From Nymphaea colorata (taxonomy: Eukaryota > Streptophyta > Magnoliopsida > Nymphaeales > Nymphaeaceae): DNA of 64,000 bases. Both the position numbers and the translations under genes were made by a program. This document shows positions 48,189 through 59,380 of the stretch, piece by piece (within the stretch, counting starts at the first letter, position 1; each line of letters starts with the position of its first letter). The DNA is taken from the NCBI RefSeq assembly GCF_008831285.2, contig NC_045146.1, positions 14,563,149 to 14,627,148 of the forward strand, in the 5' to 3' direction. Below the pieces are notes generated by a model. That model was given only the letters and a program-made list of their open reading frames with translations, had not been told where the DNA came from and ran no database searches.

Positions 48189-48455
48189 TGCGGCGGATTC
48201 AAAAGTTTCTTCCGGAATCATCTCAAAGGAACTCGAATCATCGGCTCGATACGTGTATCAAGAAGGTGGAGTATTCCAAAAACATCTCAAAGAACTCGAA
48301 TCATCTTGATACGTGTAGCCAGAAAGTGGGGTGAGCTGCCACGTAGATCACCGGAACGGCGGCGGATTCAAAAACTTCTTCGAAGACCATCTCAAAAGAA
48401 CTCAGAATCAACTCGATACGTGTAGCAAGAAGGTGAAGTGTGCTGCCACGTTAAC
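48189..48455 (+). promoter_or_regulatory. ACGT-rich imperfect tandem repeat upstream of the 48.6-kb gene
   Basis: Three related units. The first (from 48191) and third (from 48360) begin CGGCGGATTCAAAA. All contain CATCTCAAA, GAACTC, and GATACGTGTA (GATACGTGT at 48248, 48308 and 48415). Units two and three also carry GCTGCCACGT (ACGT cores at about 48341 and 48449). ACGTG cores are typical of bZIP-bound ABRE/G-box-like sites. The block ends about 140 bp before the ATG at 48594, so it lies in the proximal promoter or leader. Confidence 0.6.
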
Positions 48456-48593
48456 CACAAGAAGATGGTCGTTGCTTCGCCACCACTCAGCCCTTCCTTT
48501 TTTCTTCTTCAGAGATCGCATGGTCATCTTTGGTCGTCCTGATTCGCCTGCACCTCCTGGGCTATAGACGGAGGAGGTAGAAGGAGTAGAGGC

Positions 48594-50526
48594 ATGCTCT
48601 GCCATGTTCTGAGGTTGGGTTGTACTTCTCTGCTCGGTTCCTCAGGGCCTTCCTCCTCGATTCTCGGCAGCTGCCCAAGACGGCACAAGGCCTCTCGCTT
48701 CCTCAGGTCGTTGCAGCAATCTCCGGGAGGCGCGAGTGATAAGTCATCGTCGACCGACGGGGAGGAGATGCAGGGTCAGCAGGAGCAGCAGCCGGAAAAG
48801 CTCGGGTGATTGTCCTTGAGGCTACCTCTTCTCTGCATCACATACTTATATCATCTATTATATATATACATATACACACATACAATGGTAGCGGGAAGAA
48901 TTTTGTAACTGAAATTTTTCATTGGTGGATTCTTATTTGTAATAGTAATCAGGAAAAGTATGAAGATTACGCGTAACGTTTCATGGTGGGATGGATTGAT
49001 TTGCTTGCGGATTATATATTACTTAGTTTCGGGTGCAGGGATATAATGGCCGAATCGTTCGGGGAAGCATATGCGACTCGTTCAGAGGAGGAAGGGTTCG
49101 GAGGCATATATGGCGAATCTCAGACTTTTGTTAGAAAAGAGAGAGTTGCGGTTTCTAAGGTTGTTCAGGAGGGTCAACCAGGTTGGGTTCCTTTCTTCTT
49201 CTTTCTCTACAGTTCCTCGCTGCTTTATATGGTCTTTTTCTCGCTGTGTAGTTGCTTAATAAGATTCAAGCACTTCGAGAGTTTTTGCATGTTGTTGTTG
49301 TTGTTTTTTTTTTTTTTTTAATTTTTGGGATGTGCAAATATGATTTTACAACTTTAAAAGTTTTAACTGCAATCATCATGATCCAACACATGCATGCTAC
49401 TCAGCTCTTAGATGAACCGTTCACTGTATTGTTTTATGGGATTTCAAAAATTTTAATTTCAGATTGTTTAACTTTTCTTTTTATAAAATCATGTTTGCAA
49501 GTTCAGATGGTTCTATATGGAAAGACGATTCTAGGTTTTGCAGATATAGATCTATGTGTTTGGATTGGACGCTTTAGATTCTGTACTCCCTGTGCAGTAC
49601 ACTACATGATATCTCCAACCTCTGCTAGTCTACTGGGCACCTGACATTCATTGAATTCTTGGCACAAATATTTTTTTCTGCAATCATTTTTAAAATTTCA
49701 AGATTTGAACGTTGGATTATAAAATTAAAAAATAGAACTCATTTGAGAGTCAATCTTTTTAGCTTTTTTCTTTTGCCTTGTAAATAGGAACCACATGCAT
49801 GCACACCAGGCATACTTGACAGTTTTCAAATGTACACATACTGCATCTCGAATTATGGAGCCGAGTGTAATCTTAAAATTGTAGTTTGTTGGTCGGTGTC
49901 CCAGATATAAAATTATGTGTATGTTCATTTTAGGGTTTCTGCAAATCCAACGTTCCTCACATAGTAAAATCCATCCTTTTATAACGATGCTTAACTTCGT
50001 GGCATACAGAGATTGATACAGAATAGATTTTGGTTGCTCTCAACACTATTTGCACCTCTATTATAGAAGAGCATTATGTTCTTGGAATCGTGCAAGATGT
50101 TCGAAGAACAGGCTCTTTTGGTATGAAAAACGTAGTATGATTAATTATACGATTGATGGATCTGGAGACCAACAACACAACAATGCTTCGTTATTTGATT
50201 ATGCAAATGTCTTCTAAAATTAAGCACGATATGATGTTACTGATAGTTTCATGAAATCTGCTCTAAAAATTTTATTGTTTCATAAATTGCTCTAAAAGCT
50301 GGAATTGGAATTGGGTTTAACCAAGTGTGTGGAACATTATAACTATATATAGCACTTAGAACAGTACTGTGAACGATTTGAAAAGACAAAAATGAAGATC
50401 AGTAAAGGGGCGGGTTGATGATTCAATTAATTTCGTATCTCTGCAGACTATGATGACACCCAAGGAAGCACGGTGAAAGAGACGGAGAAGGGAAGGAACT
50501 CCACGGAAGAAAGTGCTTCTACATAG
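48594..50526 (+). CDS. Conserved small plant protein of unknown function, 3 exons
   Basis: Exons 48594-48805, 49039-49181 and 50447-50526 join in frame to 144 aa. Seen: an N-terminal 45 residues rich in Ser, Arg and Leu and free of acidic residues (MLCHVLRLGCTSLLGSS), which could be an organelle transit peptide; a Gln/Glu-rich linker; the core DIMAESFGEAYATRSEEEGF then GGIYGESQTFVRKERVAVSK; and a hydrophilic tail DYDDTQGSTVKETEKGRNST. The core and tail resemble small uncharacterised plant proteins with SFGEGYATRSDEEGFGGIY-type sequence that I recall but cannot name. No catalytic motif is visible. The intron-1 donor (GTGATT) is weak, and retaining the intron would end the protein at residue 71. 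The ACGT-rich repeat upstream suggests hormone- or stress-responsive expression. Confidence 0.75.
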
Positions 50527-52689
50527 ACGTATTCACATGCTACTTTATTACCCTGTTTCATGCTTGTGTGTGTGTGCACTTCCTACGTACATATGAGAGT
50601 TGAAACTGAAGCTTTGTAAGCCTTAATTTGCTCGTTTATGGTAGTTGGACGTATACTGTAAGATCAAAGGCAGCTCAAAGAGAGACACAAGAAAGAAGAA
50701 AAATATTTAGTGAATGCTTTTAGTAGTAGCGTGATGTATATATGAACAACGATATTTAAGAAAACGTTGCACAACAAGATTGAAGGGTGGAATATGTCAG
50801 CTTGTTGCAGAGTATTTTCCTGGTTAATTTCGACTTATGCTTTCGTGCTCATGACCGCCTTTAGAATAAGGTCAAGGGTGATGTATACATGAACCGAATT
50901 AACGAAAATTTGGTATAGTCCAGATAGTTTACGTAACTAATGTCTAGATGGTTTATGTATCCGCTGAGTCCCGTTGCCTTTACTTCTTACTTCTTGTAAT
51001 ATTACACCTTTTATAGTTTCTAATATTTGCAATATGGTGAGTATTGTACTCGTAATTAACTATTGCTAGAAAAAATAATAAAAATTGAACTTTGATACTA
51101 ATTTTAAAAAGCAACAGATAACACTTCGTCATCCCCCTTTTTTTTTTGTAAACTAATTTCAAAAAATTAGAAACGGTTTATGAACACTTGCGCAAATGAT
51201 AAATTGCTGCTGAACTTATGAAAGTTACCAAGTAAGCACACTCAGTTTTTAGGGGTAATTCTCAAAGAGATGCTTAGTACCAGAAAACAATACTTCATTT
51301 CTCTCTTAACAAAGGGAAGTCATTTTTGTCTTCCAAGTATACTTTTGTTGTCTTACGTAAAATTGACGATCATTTGTTTTTTCTCTCGCTTTTAAGAGAC
51401 TTTTGAAGATTTATCTTAAAAGCTGAGAAAACCTATTTGCTAATTACTTTTTAGAAGGTTGAGCGGCGATGTGACCAGCTAACGGCAAGCGTTGATTTAT
51501 CTAGGATATGAGAACCCACCAAAAACAACTTTCTTCATGGTTCAAATAACTTGTCTGGTGCAATACCGAAAGAAGAAAATGTCGGTTCTCGAGTTAATTT
51601 CTGATAGGATTTTTTATATCTAAGGTCTCCTTACACCGAACCAACGAGTACTTTTCCTATTGGAAGCTCAGAAACTAAAGTTAAAGAGCATGATTTGTTT
51701 AATGAGGAAAGAAGTAGATGGTGGAATCAATGCACTAACTGACATTCATCATTCATTGGGTTGACGTTCATTGCGTTTTGCAATTGCTATAGGTGATAAT
51801 CTTAGGCTGGAAAAAGAAAGGGGTGAAATATTCGTCCTGTTTTTTCAACCAATCCTTCTCATGGATCAACCAAAAGACACATTTGCGTTGGAACTATATG
51901 GTTTTTTTTGTTAAAGATCAACCTGCTACAACAAACCTGCAACAGCCACAAAGCAAAGCAGCAACAGTAAGAAGCAAAGCAGTAGGGAGACAGATCGGAG
52001 AAAATAAATGGTCAGTAATGGGATTTACTTCCTCTGTTTTATTTTGTACGCCCTAATCTCTATGTGCAAAGTAAATGCTGGGCTTAAACTATAAGCTGCT
52101 TTGTTCTTTTCAGTTTCCTTTGTTCCTAAATTATTAATGTCCTTAACTTTCTTATAAAGTTATAATTGACGTCGTAATGGATGAGCGGCCAAAACATAGT
52201 AAGACGTTTAGGGGCGGAACCTGGAAATTTCTGGCGAAGGGAAGGGACATCCTTAATAAATTTTAAATTTTTAAGAGGCATCAACATAATACGAAGATGC
52301 GCCCCACAAATTATATATGTCGCTCCAACGGCATGCACTGACCAATATGGTCAGTGCCCGTTGTAGGAAGAAAGAATTTCTCGACTGCCGCAGTATGTAG
52401 CAACTCAGTCTGCTACAGTATTTTTATAGGATCCTCCCCACATGACTGTGCTGCTGTGGGACTTGCCTACTGCATGTGCTCAAGGGACTGAATTCTTGGT
52501 TTCGTTTCTGTACTTAAATTATACTCAGTTTGATTACAATGAGATGGTTAGATCCAAAACTAAATATTTGGAAAGTTGGATTTACATTGGACACAAAACA
52601 AGCTAAGATCATTCATTAAATAACAAAGTTGGGGGCAGTTGACTTGTTTCTTTGAATTGGAATCAGTTTCAGAATCAAATTTGGAGATA

Positions 52690-53240
52690 GAATGTGTGAT
52701 CCGATTCGACCGGATCTGCATCCCTTTCTTCGTTGCTGAATGAACGCCATCTGCCGTATCGACAGTATTGGACGCCTCTCAAAACCGCAATACACCATAA
52801 GATCCACACCAGAATTCAGACGTCCAAGGAAGGGCGCAGTACCCGGCGACAGTGCTGGACGTCCGGTAGCTGGGGCAACGGTCGGCGCGACCCACGTGAG
52901 TCGGTGCAGGGGGCTCAGGTCGATTATTGAACTTGGCAGAAACGTGGGACCCTGCGGTCCCTTCCCCTCGGCCGGAACGCCGGCAGGTTGCAGCCTGACC
53001 AGCGCGCAGTTTGCGGGGGCGCAGGCACCAAGGTCGGCAACGGACTCGGGATGGAGACCACCGGTACAATCGATCTCTCCTCTCCTCTCCGTAAATGGCA
53101 TCACAGACGGCCGGACTACGACCTCTTCTTCCATTCGTTCCACCATCTTTCTCTCTCTATCGGAACCGGGAGTTGGAATTGTCCGGTTCGACAGGGCCGG
53201 AGCAACCGTCACATGCGGATGCACGGAACGTGTTGTCCAT
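52690..53240. other. Isolated GC-rich island with open frames on both strands
   Basis: Open frames run in parallel on the plus strand (52740-53249, 169 aa) and minus strand (53224-52616, 202 aa) through a GC-rich block set in AT-rich DNA. Neither product has a domain I recognise. The minus product is Pro/Ala/Arg-rich with a stretch MVYCGFERRPILSIRQMAF. High GC by itself keeps several frames open, so coding status is undecided. A captured gene fragment, a decayed gene or an unknown exon are all possible. Confidence 0.35.
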
Positions 53241-53676
53241 GCCTTGTAAATTTAACGTTTCCAGAATTGAGTAGGGAGTGGTGGAAGGCAAACTCGAGTC
53301 TCGAGAAGCAGCTAACCGTGCTTGTTACTCTAGAAGAAAGAGAAGTTCTGTTCCACTGCCGGAAACAGCAGATGACCTGTTGTTTCGCTTGATCCAAAAG
53401 CAACAAACCTGACGTACCCCATTGGCAACCTGAAAACTGGGCTCCCCAAAAAATTCTATACAATAAAAGACTCTTCGGTACTGATATACTGCTTGCTCAT
53501 GTGGAGTACTACATTTCAGTCATTCCGCGACGACAGCCAGCTCCATTGGAAGTCGAGGTCTTTTAACTTTGTTTAAGGGAAATCCGAGTAAAACCTTCAA
53601 TAAATCCCAGTAAAACTTTGTTGAGTGGATCTACCGTACATCCTTTTTAACTTTAACTCGGGCCGTTGTGTTTGTC

Positions 53677-53757
53677 AAAATTTACAACATAAAAAGAACG
53701 ACACACCAAAGCCTTCAAAATTTACAACATAAAAGAATGACGCACCAAAGCGTTCAA
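53677..53757. repeat. Short tandem duplication, about 41 bp, two copies
   Basis: Two adjacent copies of AAAATTTACAACATAAAA followed by GAA(C/T)GAC(A/G)CACCAAAGC, with a few differences. Confidence 0.8.
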
Positions 53758-54363
53758 ACCTCAAAGTTTGAAATATCTTGCCTCTCGATTGCACTATGCC
53801 CCTTTATTCTTTCAAAAAAACTGTTTTCATGACTCAAATTTTTTAATCAATGACTCATAATCAAGATGATCGCTGTACAACCAAGGGTACCTTGGACAAC
53901 CTAACATGATTAAAAGAGCCCTACCGATCAGAAGCAAAGATCCTACATGCTATATGGATTTGAATCCAATCCATGGAACCTTTATATGGCATGCCTTCTA
54001 TCCGGGTGCAATGAATTAACTCGGCGGATGTTCGTCGACAGGCGATGACATTTGGCTTTTGCAGATGTAGTGAACTCAACTATATGATAGCAGTTCTTGA
54101 GTAAACATATTATTATCATTCAACTCATTTTTTCACGTTTGTGATGATGTGAATGTGGGGATTGCTAGCGGTATTACTCTCACTTTCCCTCGAATGTGAG
54201 GAAATGATTCACGTTAGACCAAGAAAAATGTCCTAAGGTTTATAATTGGCTTCCACCTTCACTTCTTGTAACATCTGTTTCATAATTTACGGGTCCATGT
54301 TGTTATAATGTAGGTTAATACATTATATTAAATGGTCAGACATTGCTTAACATTTTGTTACAT

Positions 54364-54534
54364 TAGGGTATGTTTGGCAATAGTGACAAGTTATTATTGT
54401 TTCATGAATATGTCCTAAAGATTGAGACAAATTTTATACAATACTATGTTACCTTGGTCTATGAATGTCTATCATTTTTTGAAGTAGATTTCATGAGACA
54501 GTGACAACTTGTTACCGTTGTCAGATAGACCCTA
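54364..54534. mobile_element. MITE-like element, copy 3
   Basis: 171 bp. Left end TAGGGTATGTTTGGCAATAG then TGACAAGTT; right end in reverse complement TAGGGTCTATCTGACAACGG then TAACAAGTT. This is the clearest terminal inverted repeat of the family. The interior is AT-rich with TTTCATGA words and no open frame. Target-site duplication not clear. Confidence 0.65.
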
Positions 54535-54988
54535 ATCTATCTCACTCTTGGTATGATTGATACATTACACACTTTAGGTGATTGAATGAAACAATTGGGG
54601 ATGTGTTAGATTGATATGGAAATCTTTTTTTCAGCGGCCTTAAAAAGATCGAGAGAAGTACATAAAGCGGATCTCCTCTTGGGTTCATCGAGAATTGGAA
54701 AATTATGTAAAATGACACTTTTTTTTTTATATGGTGATGAGAATCTATATAGGCAGGAATTGCTATCGAGCTATGTTCTGCTCTACACAACTTCGATCAG
54801 AAGCCAACTAACTTAATTTGCTCATCTATGTTGCTGCCCGGTTATGAAGTCAACTCATTGACTAGAGCTTAAATGATGCCCATAGTCTCCCTTTAATATG
54901 AAAACCTGTGAACTGATTGTATATTCGGTCATGTGTACGAGTCTTAGAGAGTGCAAATGTAAACATGGTATATGGCGACATCTAAAGA

Positions 54989-55154
54989 GGGTGTTTGGTA
55001 ATAAGAATACTAACACAATATTCATACAATCTTTGAGACATATTTATAGGACATAGTGTAATAATGCTCAATGAATCCAAAGATTGAGACAGATTCATAG
55101 AACATTATATTAGTTCGTAAAACGTTGTATTAGTGTTCCTATTGTCGGGTACCC
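54989..55154. mobile_element. MITE-like element, copy 4
   Basis: 166 bp. Left end GGGTGTTTGGTAATAAGAAT then ACTAACACAA; right end in reverse complement GGGTACCCGACAATAGGAAC then ACTAATACAA. Internal AGATTCATAGAACA ties it to the other copies. Non-coding. Confidence 0.65.
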
Positions 55155-56761
55155 CCAAAAAATATGTAAACGAAGAGAAGGATTTCAAATGTGACTCTGT
55201 CTTTGTTTGCATCCTGACCAGGACATCTTTTTCTAGGGTAAGAGAATGCCACTTGGAAAAAAAATAATTGTACACTTCTGTTCGCTCACAATCTATCTAA
55301 GGTGAAGTGGAGAGTTATAAAACTTAAGTTTTGAGTGGGGGTGTTTTGGGTCAAAAGAAAGAAAGAGCAAGAGCCGCTCAAGTCATGGCCTGTGTGGTGA
55401 TTTTGTCACGAGAGAACCCATCCGTGGGATGCAGTAGCATGGCAAGGTTTTTTGAGATTAATAAGAAGAGTGTCACTAGATGCTCTTTGAAATGAAATGC
55501 CAGACCATCTGTGCCATGATAAGAGATGGGAGGGGAGAAAACACTTTTAATGAAATGGGTGGGGCACCATTTTGCTATCAAAGTGTGCTTGCATGAAAAA
55601 AGAAAAGTGTTCTAAAAGGAAGGTGGTAAATGCTCAAGTGCCTCATTGGGATGGGAGATGCCTAATTAGTGTTTGCGCTCAGTACTGGCGTCCGTAGTCA
55701 CCACGTAGTAGAGATGGCATCCGCTCATGTACTCCCACAGCGAAAAAAGATCAGTAAGCCTATCAGCCCCAGGCAGGCCTTAATGATTCCCACATTGACC
55801 TACTGCTGCTTAAAACGCTTTTCCCCTTTTTCTTTCAAACGTGCAAAGGATATATGCCTCCGGCCCTCTGGTCGAGGCACACGCCCTGTATCTGTATGTT
55901 GAAGTTTTGACATCATGGAACATGAAGCGCTTACAGGAACTTAGAACACTACGCTCCAAATATGTAAACCAAGTCAAGGCAGAGTTGGACGGGCTTTTGA
56001 GATCTTCCTCATCAAATCTGTCATATGGGGCAAAGCTAAAGGGGGGATGCCCAGAGTGCCCACTTCTCTTATTTTAAAGTTTCGCTTCCCTAGATCCCTC
56101 AGATTGGCTTTGAATATACTTCCCATTTACTGGTAACTGTCATCTGAATGCATTCGAAGTTTGCAGGCTTGTCCGCAGCCCCACTATGGCTCCAGCAGAG
56201 CGCAGACACAAGTATCGCCAATTCGTCCCTCTTTCGTCTTTCACAAGCAAACTGTGATCCCTGGTCCTTAACAAAGACACTTTGCCCAGATCTACAGATA
56301 AAAGAGAGGAAGGCAATCTACAATTAGAAACTCTTCTGTAATTGAATGATTCATTTGTCTGTCCCCAAGTAGGTTTCAGGGCAGTGCCGAACGATAGGAA
56401 TCGGTTCATCAATCTACAATATGCTTTCAATCGTGTTCTCTTCGAAGTAAATGTACCCACAGTCTGACAGTAACGCGCACAGACCTGAGCTGAATGGCAG
56501 TCCATTAACTTGCTAATGGAATGAGGACTCGAAATATAGAGGAAGGAAAGAGAAAAACAGGAAGACAGACACGTATGCCATCCGATAGAATCTGTACAAA
56601 TTGTAACAATAAAGAAATTGATCAAAAAAGATTACAAGGAGAGAGAGAAAAACAGGAAAAAAAAAATGTTAGGAAGGAGAAGATGCAGCTGCATCGTGCC
56701 TGTAACCAGGGCAGAGTCCCTCTCGCTCGCTCGCTTTCTCTCCCTCTCTCTCTCTCCCTCT

Positions 56762-58763
56762 CTAACGCCAGGTCGAGACCGTGAGGAGAGGCGTATCATC
56801 CCAAGCAAGAGAAAGGAATCCTGGTGGGGACTCGAGAAGCGAGTAGCTGGTGCTGTAATTGTAATCCCAGAGAAGTATCTTGGCCTGACTCACTGCATAG
56901 TGGCTCGGCTTCACCGGCTCGAACCCGGCGGACTCCATCCACATTCTCCACCTCTCCTTCCCCTCCGTCCTCTCCCCGCGCTCCGCCCCTTCCGTGCCCA
57001 CCACCGCCGCGATCCTCGGCCCGAATATCCACCTCTCCACGTTCAGTCGCGCCGTCGAGTCCCTCGCCATGCTCGGCTCCAGCGACTCGAATGCCGCCGA
57101 GTAGTAGCTCAGTGCGTTTTCGAACCTCTGGGGGAAGTCGACCCCGTTCAGGCACGACTCGTACTCGCCGAGAGTCACCACCCGGGGGCTCAGCGACTTG
57201 GCGACCTCCAAGGCCTTTTCCACGGCTGCCGGCGTCTCCCCAAGCAGCCGGTGAAGCTGCAGCATGAAGTTGACGGCCAGGCATTCGTCCGGTTCGACTC
57301 GGAAGCATGACTTTTCCAACTCCTCCAGCGGCGCCGTGACAGGGAAGAACTCGAGGTCCAGGCCCAGGAGTTGAGCAAAACCCTTCAGGCGCTTGCCCGT
57401 GGCCACCAGCGAAGCCAGGGGGGTTGGACCTAAGCTGGCCGCAGGAATGCCGGATATTCGGACGGCTGATGGCTTCCCCGATGAACGGGTAGCCAGGGCC
57501 TGAAGGAGCGATGCCCACTGGATGCCCTGGTCTATGCCGAAGTCGACGATGTGTATGCGGGAGGCGGATTCTGTGGCCTCGAGGATGGCCTGATTCGCCG
57601 TCAGGTGGGCGAATTTGGAACACGGCCCGGCATCATTGAGGGCTTTGTAAGATAAGGTCAGGTCCTTTGTGGAAGGAGAAGTGGAGGAAGAAGGTGGACG
57701 AGGACGCACCACCGGTTCCATGGTCGGATTCGAAAGGGAGAGGCGAGAGACGAGGGCTTCGATGAAATGGAAGGAGACGCGGCTGCTCGGCTCACCGGTC
57801 TCCGACGAAGATTCCCGCAGCCGAGAGAGAATATCGATGGCACGCTTGGGCTCCGTATCCACCAGGCACGCAACCTCCACAAGCGCCCGGAGTAGCGGCG
57901 AGCTGTGCTCCTTCACGGGCTTTGGGGAACCGAGCCGCTTCTCCTCGGGGTGGCTCCGCCCATCGGAGGCTGCACGTTGTGGCGGCGGCGGTAGGGTCGG
58001 TGGTTGGGATACTGCGGCCGCCGATGCTGCTCCGCGGCCGGGCGGCGACACCGTCCTACATGGTGACGGAGATGTGGGGGTTGCCCAGTGCCCGATCGGA
58101 AGAGGAACAGGGGCAGCGGCAGAGCAGAGGGGAGCGGCCGTGGTGGCTGCCGCGTTCCACGAACTTCCGCCGCTTCCACCGCTGCCGGCGGAGCTTGGAC
58201 TAGGGTTTTGGGAGGGGGGATCGCCCAGGATGTGGTCGAGGCCCGTGACCATCGGCCACGAGTCTCCGACGGTACAGGGGAGATCGGAACTCTCGATTGA
58301 TTCACACGGATTGCTGCCGCTGTTGTGGTTGGTGGTGGTGGTGGCAGCAGCGGGGGCGGCACTCTCGAAGCAAGACCTCAAGCTAGCACCTCCACCACTT
58401 TCCACCCCGTTGAAGTCGTTGATCAACCCTTCCATCCACTCATAGCCGTCGCCGAACCCAGCGCTACTAATAGCCACCTGCGGATCAGGCACTCTGAACC
58501 CTCCCTTCTCTTTCTTGGCCAGGCCCTCCATGGCCGCCGTCTCCACCCAAACGCCGGTTGGCGTTCTATCCGCTTCCATGGACGGATACAGGAAGACCTG
58601 TTCGGCATTTACGGCCACTGAATACATGCCCGCGGAGAAGCCGCTAGTCCCCACAGCAAAACCCTCGCCGCCGTAATCGTTATGGGCCCATGGGTTTAGG
58701 GCGAAGCCGCTGCTGGTGGGAATGTGATGTTGAAGATGATGTTGTTGCTGCTGCTGCTGCTGC

Positions 58764-58795
<32 letters not shown>

Positions 58796-58855
58796 CTGTA
58801 TTACCTGCTGCGCGATGGCCATCAGATTTCCACTGTCCGCGCACATCAACTCCAT
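56762..58855 (-). CDS. GRAS-family transcriptional regulator, SCL4/SCL7 type, intronless
   Basis: 697-aa frame. Seen: N-terminal [19 protein letters not shown], a run of 19 Gln (residues 20-38) followed by His-rich sequence, a long Ser/Pro/Ala-rich variable region to about residue 315, then the GRAS domain to the end. In it are LHRI with [18 protein letters not shown], the VHIID motif as [14 protein letters not shown] (about 435), [39 protein letters not shown] region [18 protein letters not shown] (about 580) and a SAW end [16 protein letters not shown]. Known: GRAS proteins are plant nuclear regulators acting through partner DNA-binding proteins. The C-terminal half fits SCL4/SCL7 rather than the HAM or DELLA groups. 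No miR171 target site is present. Length is above the usual 550-600 because of the long N-terminus. Confidence 0.93.
58742..58798 (-). repeat. CAG/CAA tract encoding 19 glutamines
   Basis: Nineteen consecutive Gln codons, CAG broken by CAA (three CAA in the middle, two at the end). The CAA interruptions stabilise such tracts against slippage. The antisense frames of Leu or Ala across it are artefacts. Confidence 0.95.
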
Positions 58856-58945
58856 CCCCCAAAATCAGGCCGTCTGCGATACAAAAACCCAATAAAGGAC
58901 AACCAAGAACGAAGGGATCCGATCAGTGATAACCTTCCGCGTAGC

Positions 58946-59005
58946 CTATGAGATCAACAATGGAAGCCACTCCAGATTCCACTCCTTGATCAGCTCCACT
59001 GCCAT
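58946..59005 (-). promoter_or_regulatory. Upstream ORF in the leader of the GRAS gene
   Basis: ATG at 59005 opens 19 codons (MAVELIKEWNLEWLPLLIS) and a TAG at 58948-58946, about 90 nt before the main ATG at 58855. It lies downstream of the predicted TATA box, so it should be in the mRNA unless a leader intron removes it. It could lower translation of the main frame; the peptide itself is not one I recognise. Confidence 0.5.
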
Positions 59006-59072
59006 GAAGAGATGGTGGGGGCTGTGAGAGGAGAGACGAGAGGGGAGCGCCGGTATGGCACGGGGAGGGGGC

Positions 59073-59078
59073 TTTATA
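59073..59078 (-). promoter_or_regulatory. TATA box of the GRAS gene
   Basis: CCTATAAAGC on the minus strand, about 220 bp upstream of the main ATG. It predicts transcription start near 59045 and a leader of about 190 nt. Confidence 0.55.
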
Positions 59079-59324
59079 GGATCGGAAGGAAGAAGGGGAG
59101 AGGATTTTACCTTTTACTAAGCCGAAAAAAGAGGGCGGCCCCCTCCCCAAATATCAACATGAGACGGGGAGAGCAAGGGTCGCAACTCACTCACTACGGA
59201 AGCCTAGGAACTCGCTTTCCAAGGTCACATAGCCAGCCCCCATAACTCATGGGGTCCTTTGTTTTCACCCCGAGATTACTTTTTTCTTTCCCTGTTCATT
59301 TGCAGGTTGCAGCATCTATTATTA

Positions 59325-59346
59325 AGAGAGAGAGAGAGAGAGAGAG

Positions 59347-59377
<31 letters not shown>

Positions 59378-59380
59378 TTC
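59325..59380. repeat. (GA)n(AT)n compound microsatellite
   Basis: GA dinucleotides followed directly by an AT run, in the upstream region of the GRAS gene. Confidence 0.9.

Larger units (their letters stand above)
50527..56761. other. Spacer between the unknown small gene and the GRAS gene
   Basis: 3' flank of the small gene, AT-rich DNA, the GC-rich island at 52690-53240, a 41-bp tandem duplication at about 53677-53757, two MITE-like elements at 54364-54534 and 54989-55154, and the 3' side of the GRAS gene with a CT run near 56730-56762. Open frames at 51793-52056, 55669-56077 and 56140-56625 are not recognised and look non-coding. Confidence 0.5.

Noticed and set aside
57815-57850. Possible miR171 target site in the GRAS gene
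   Set aside because: The position encoding DILSRLRES does not match the miR171 complement beyond GATATT, and the protein belongs to the SCL4/7 group, which is not a miR171 target group.
57669-58445. 258-aa plus-strand frame opposite the GRAS gene
   Set aside because: It is an antisense frame kept open by high GC and codon use of the real gene; no recognisable domain.
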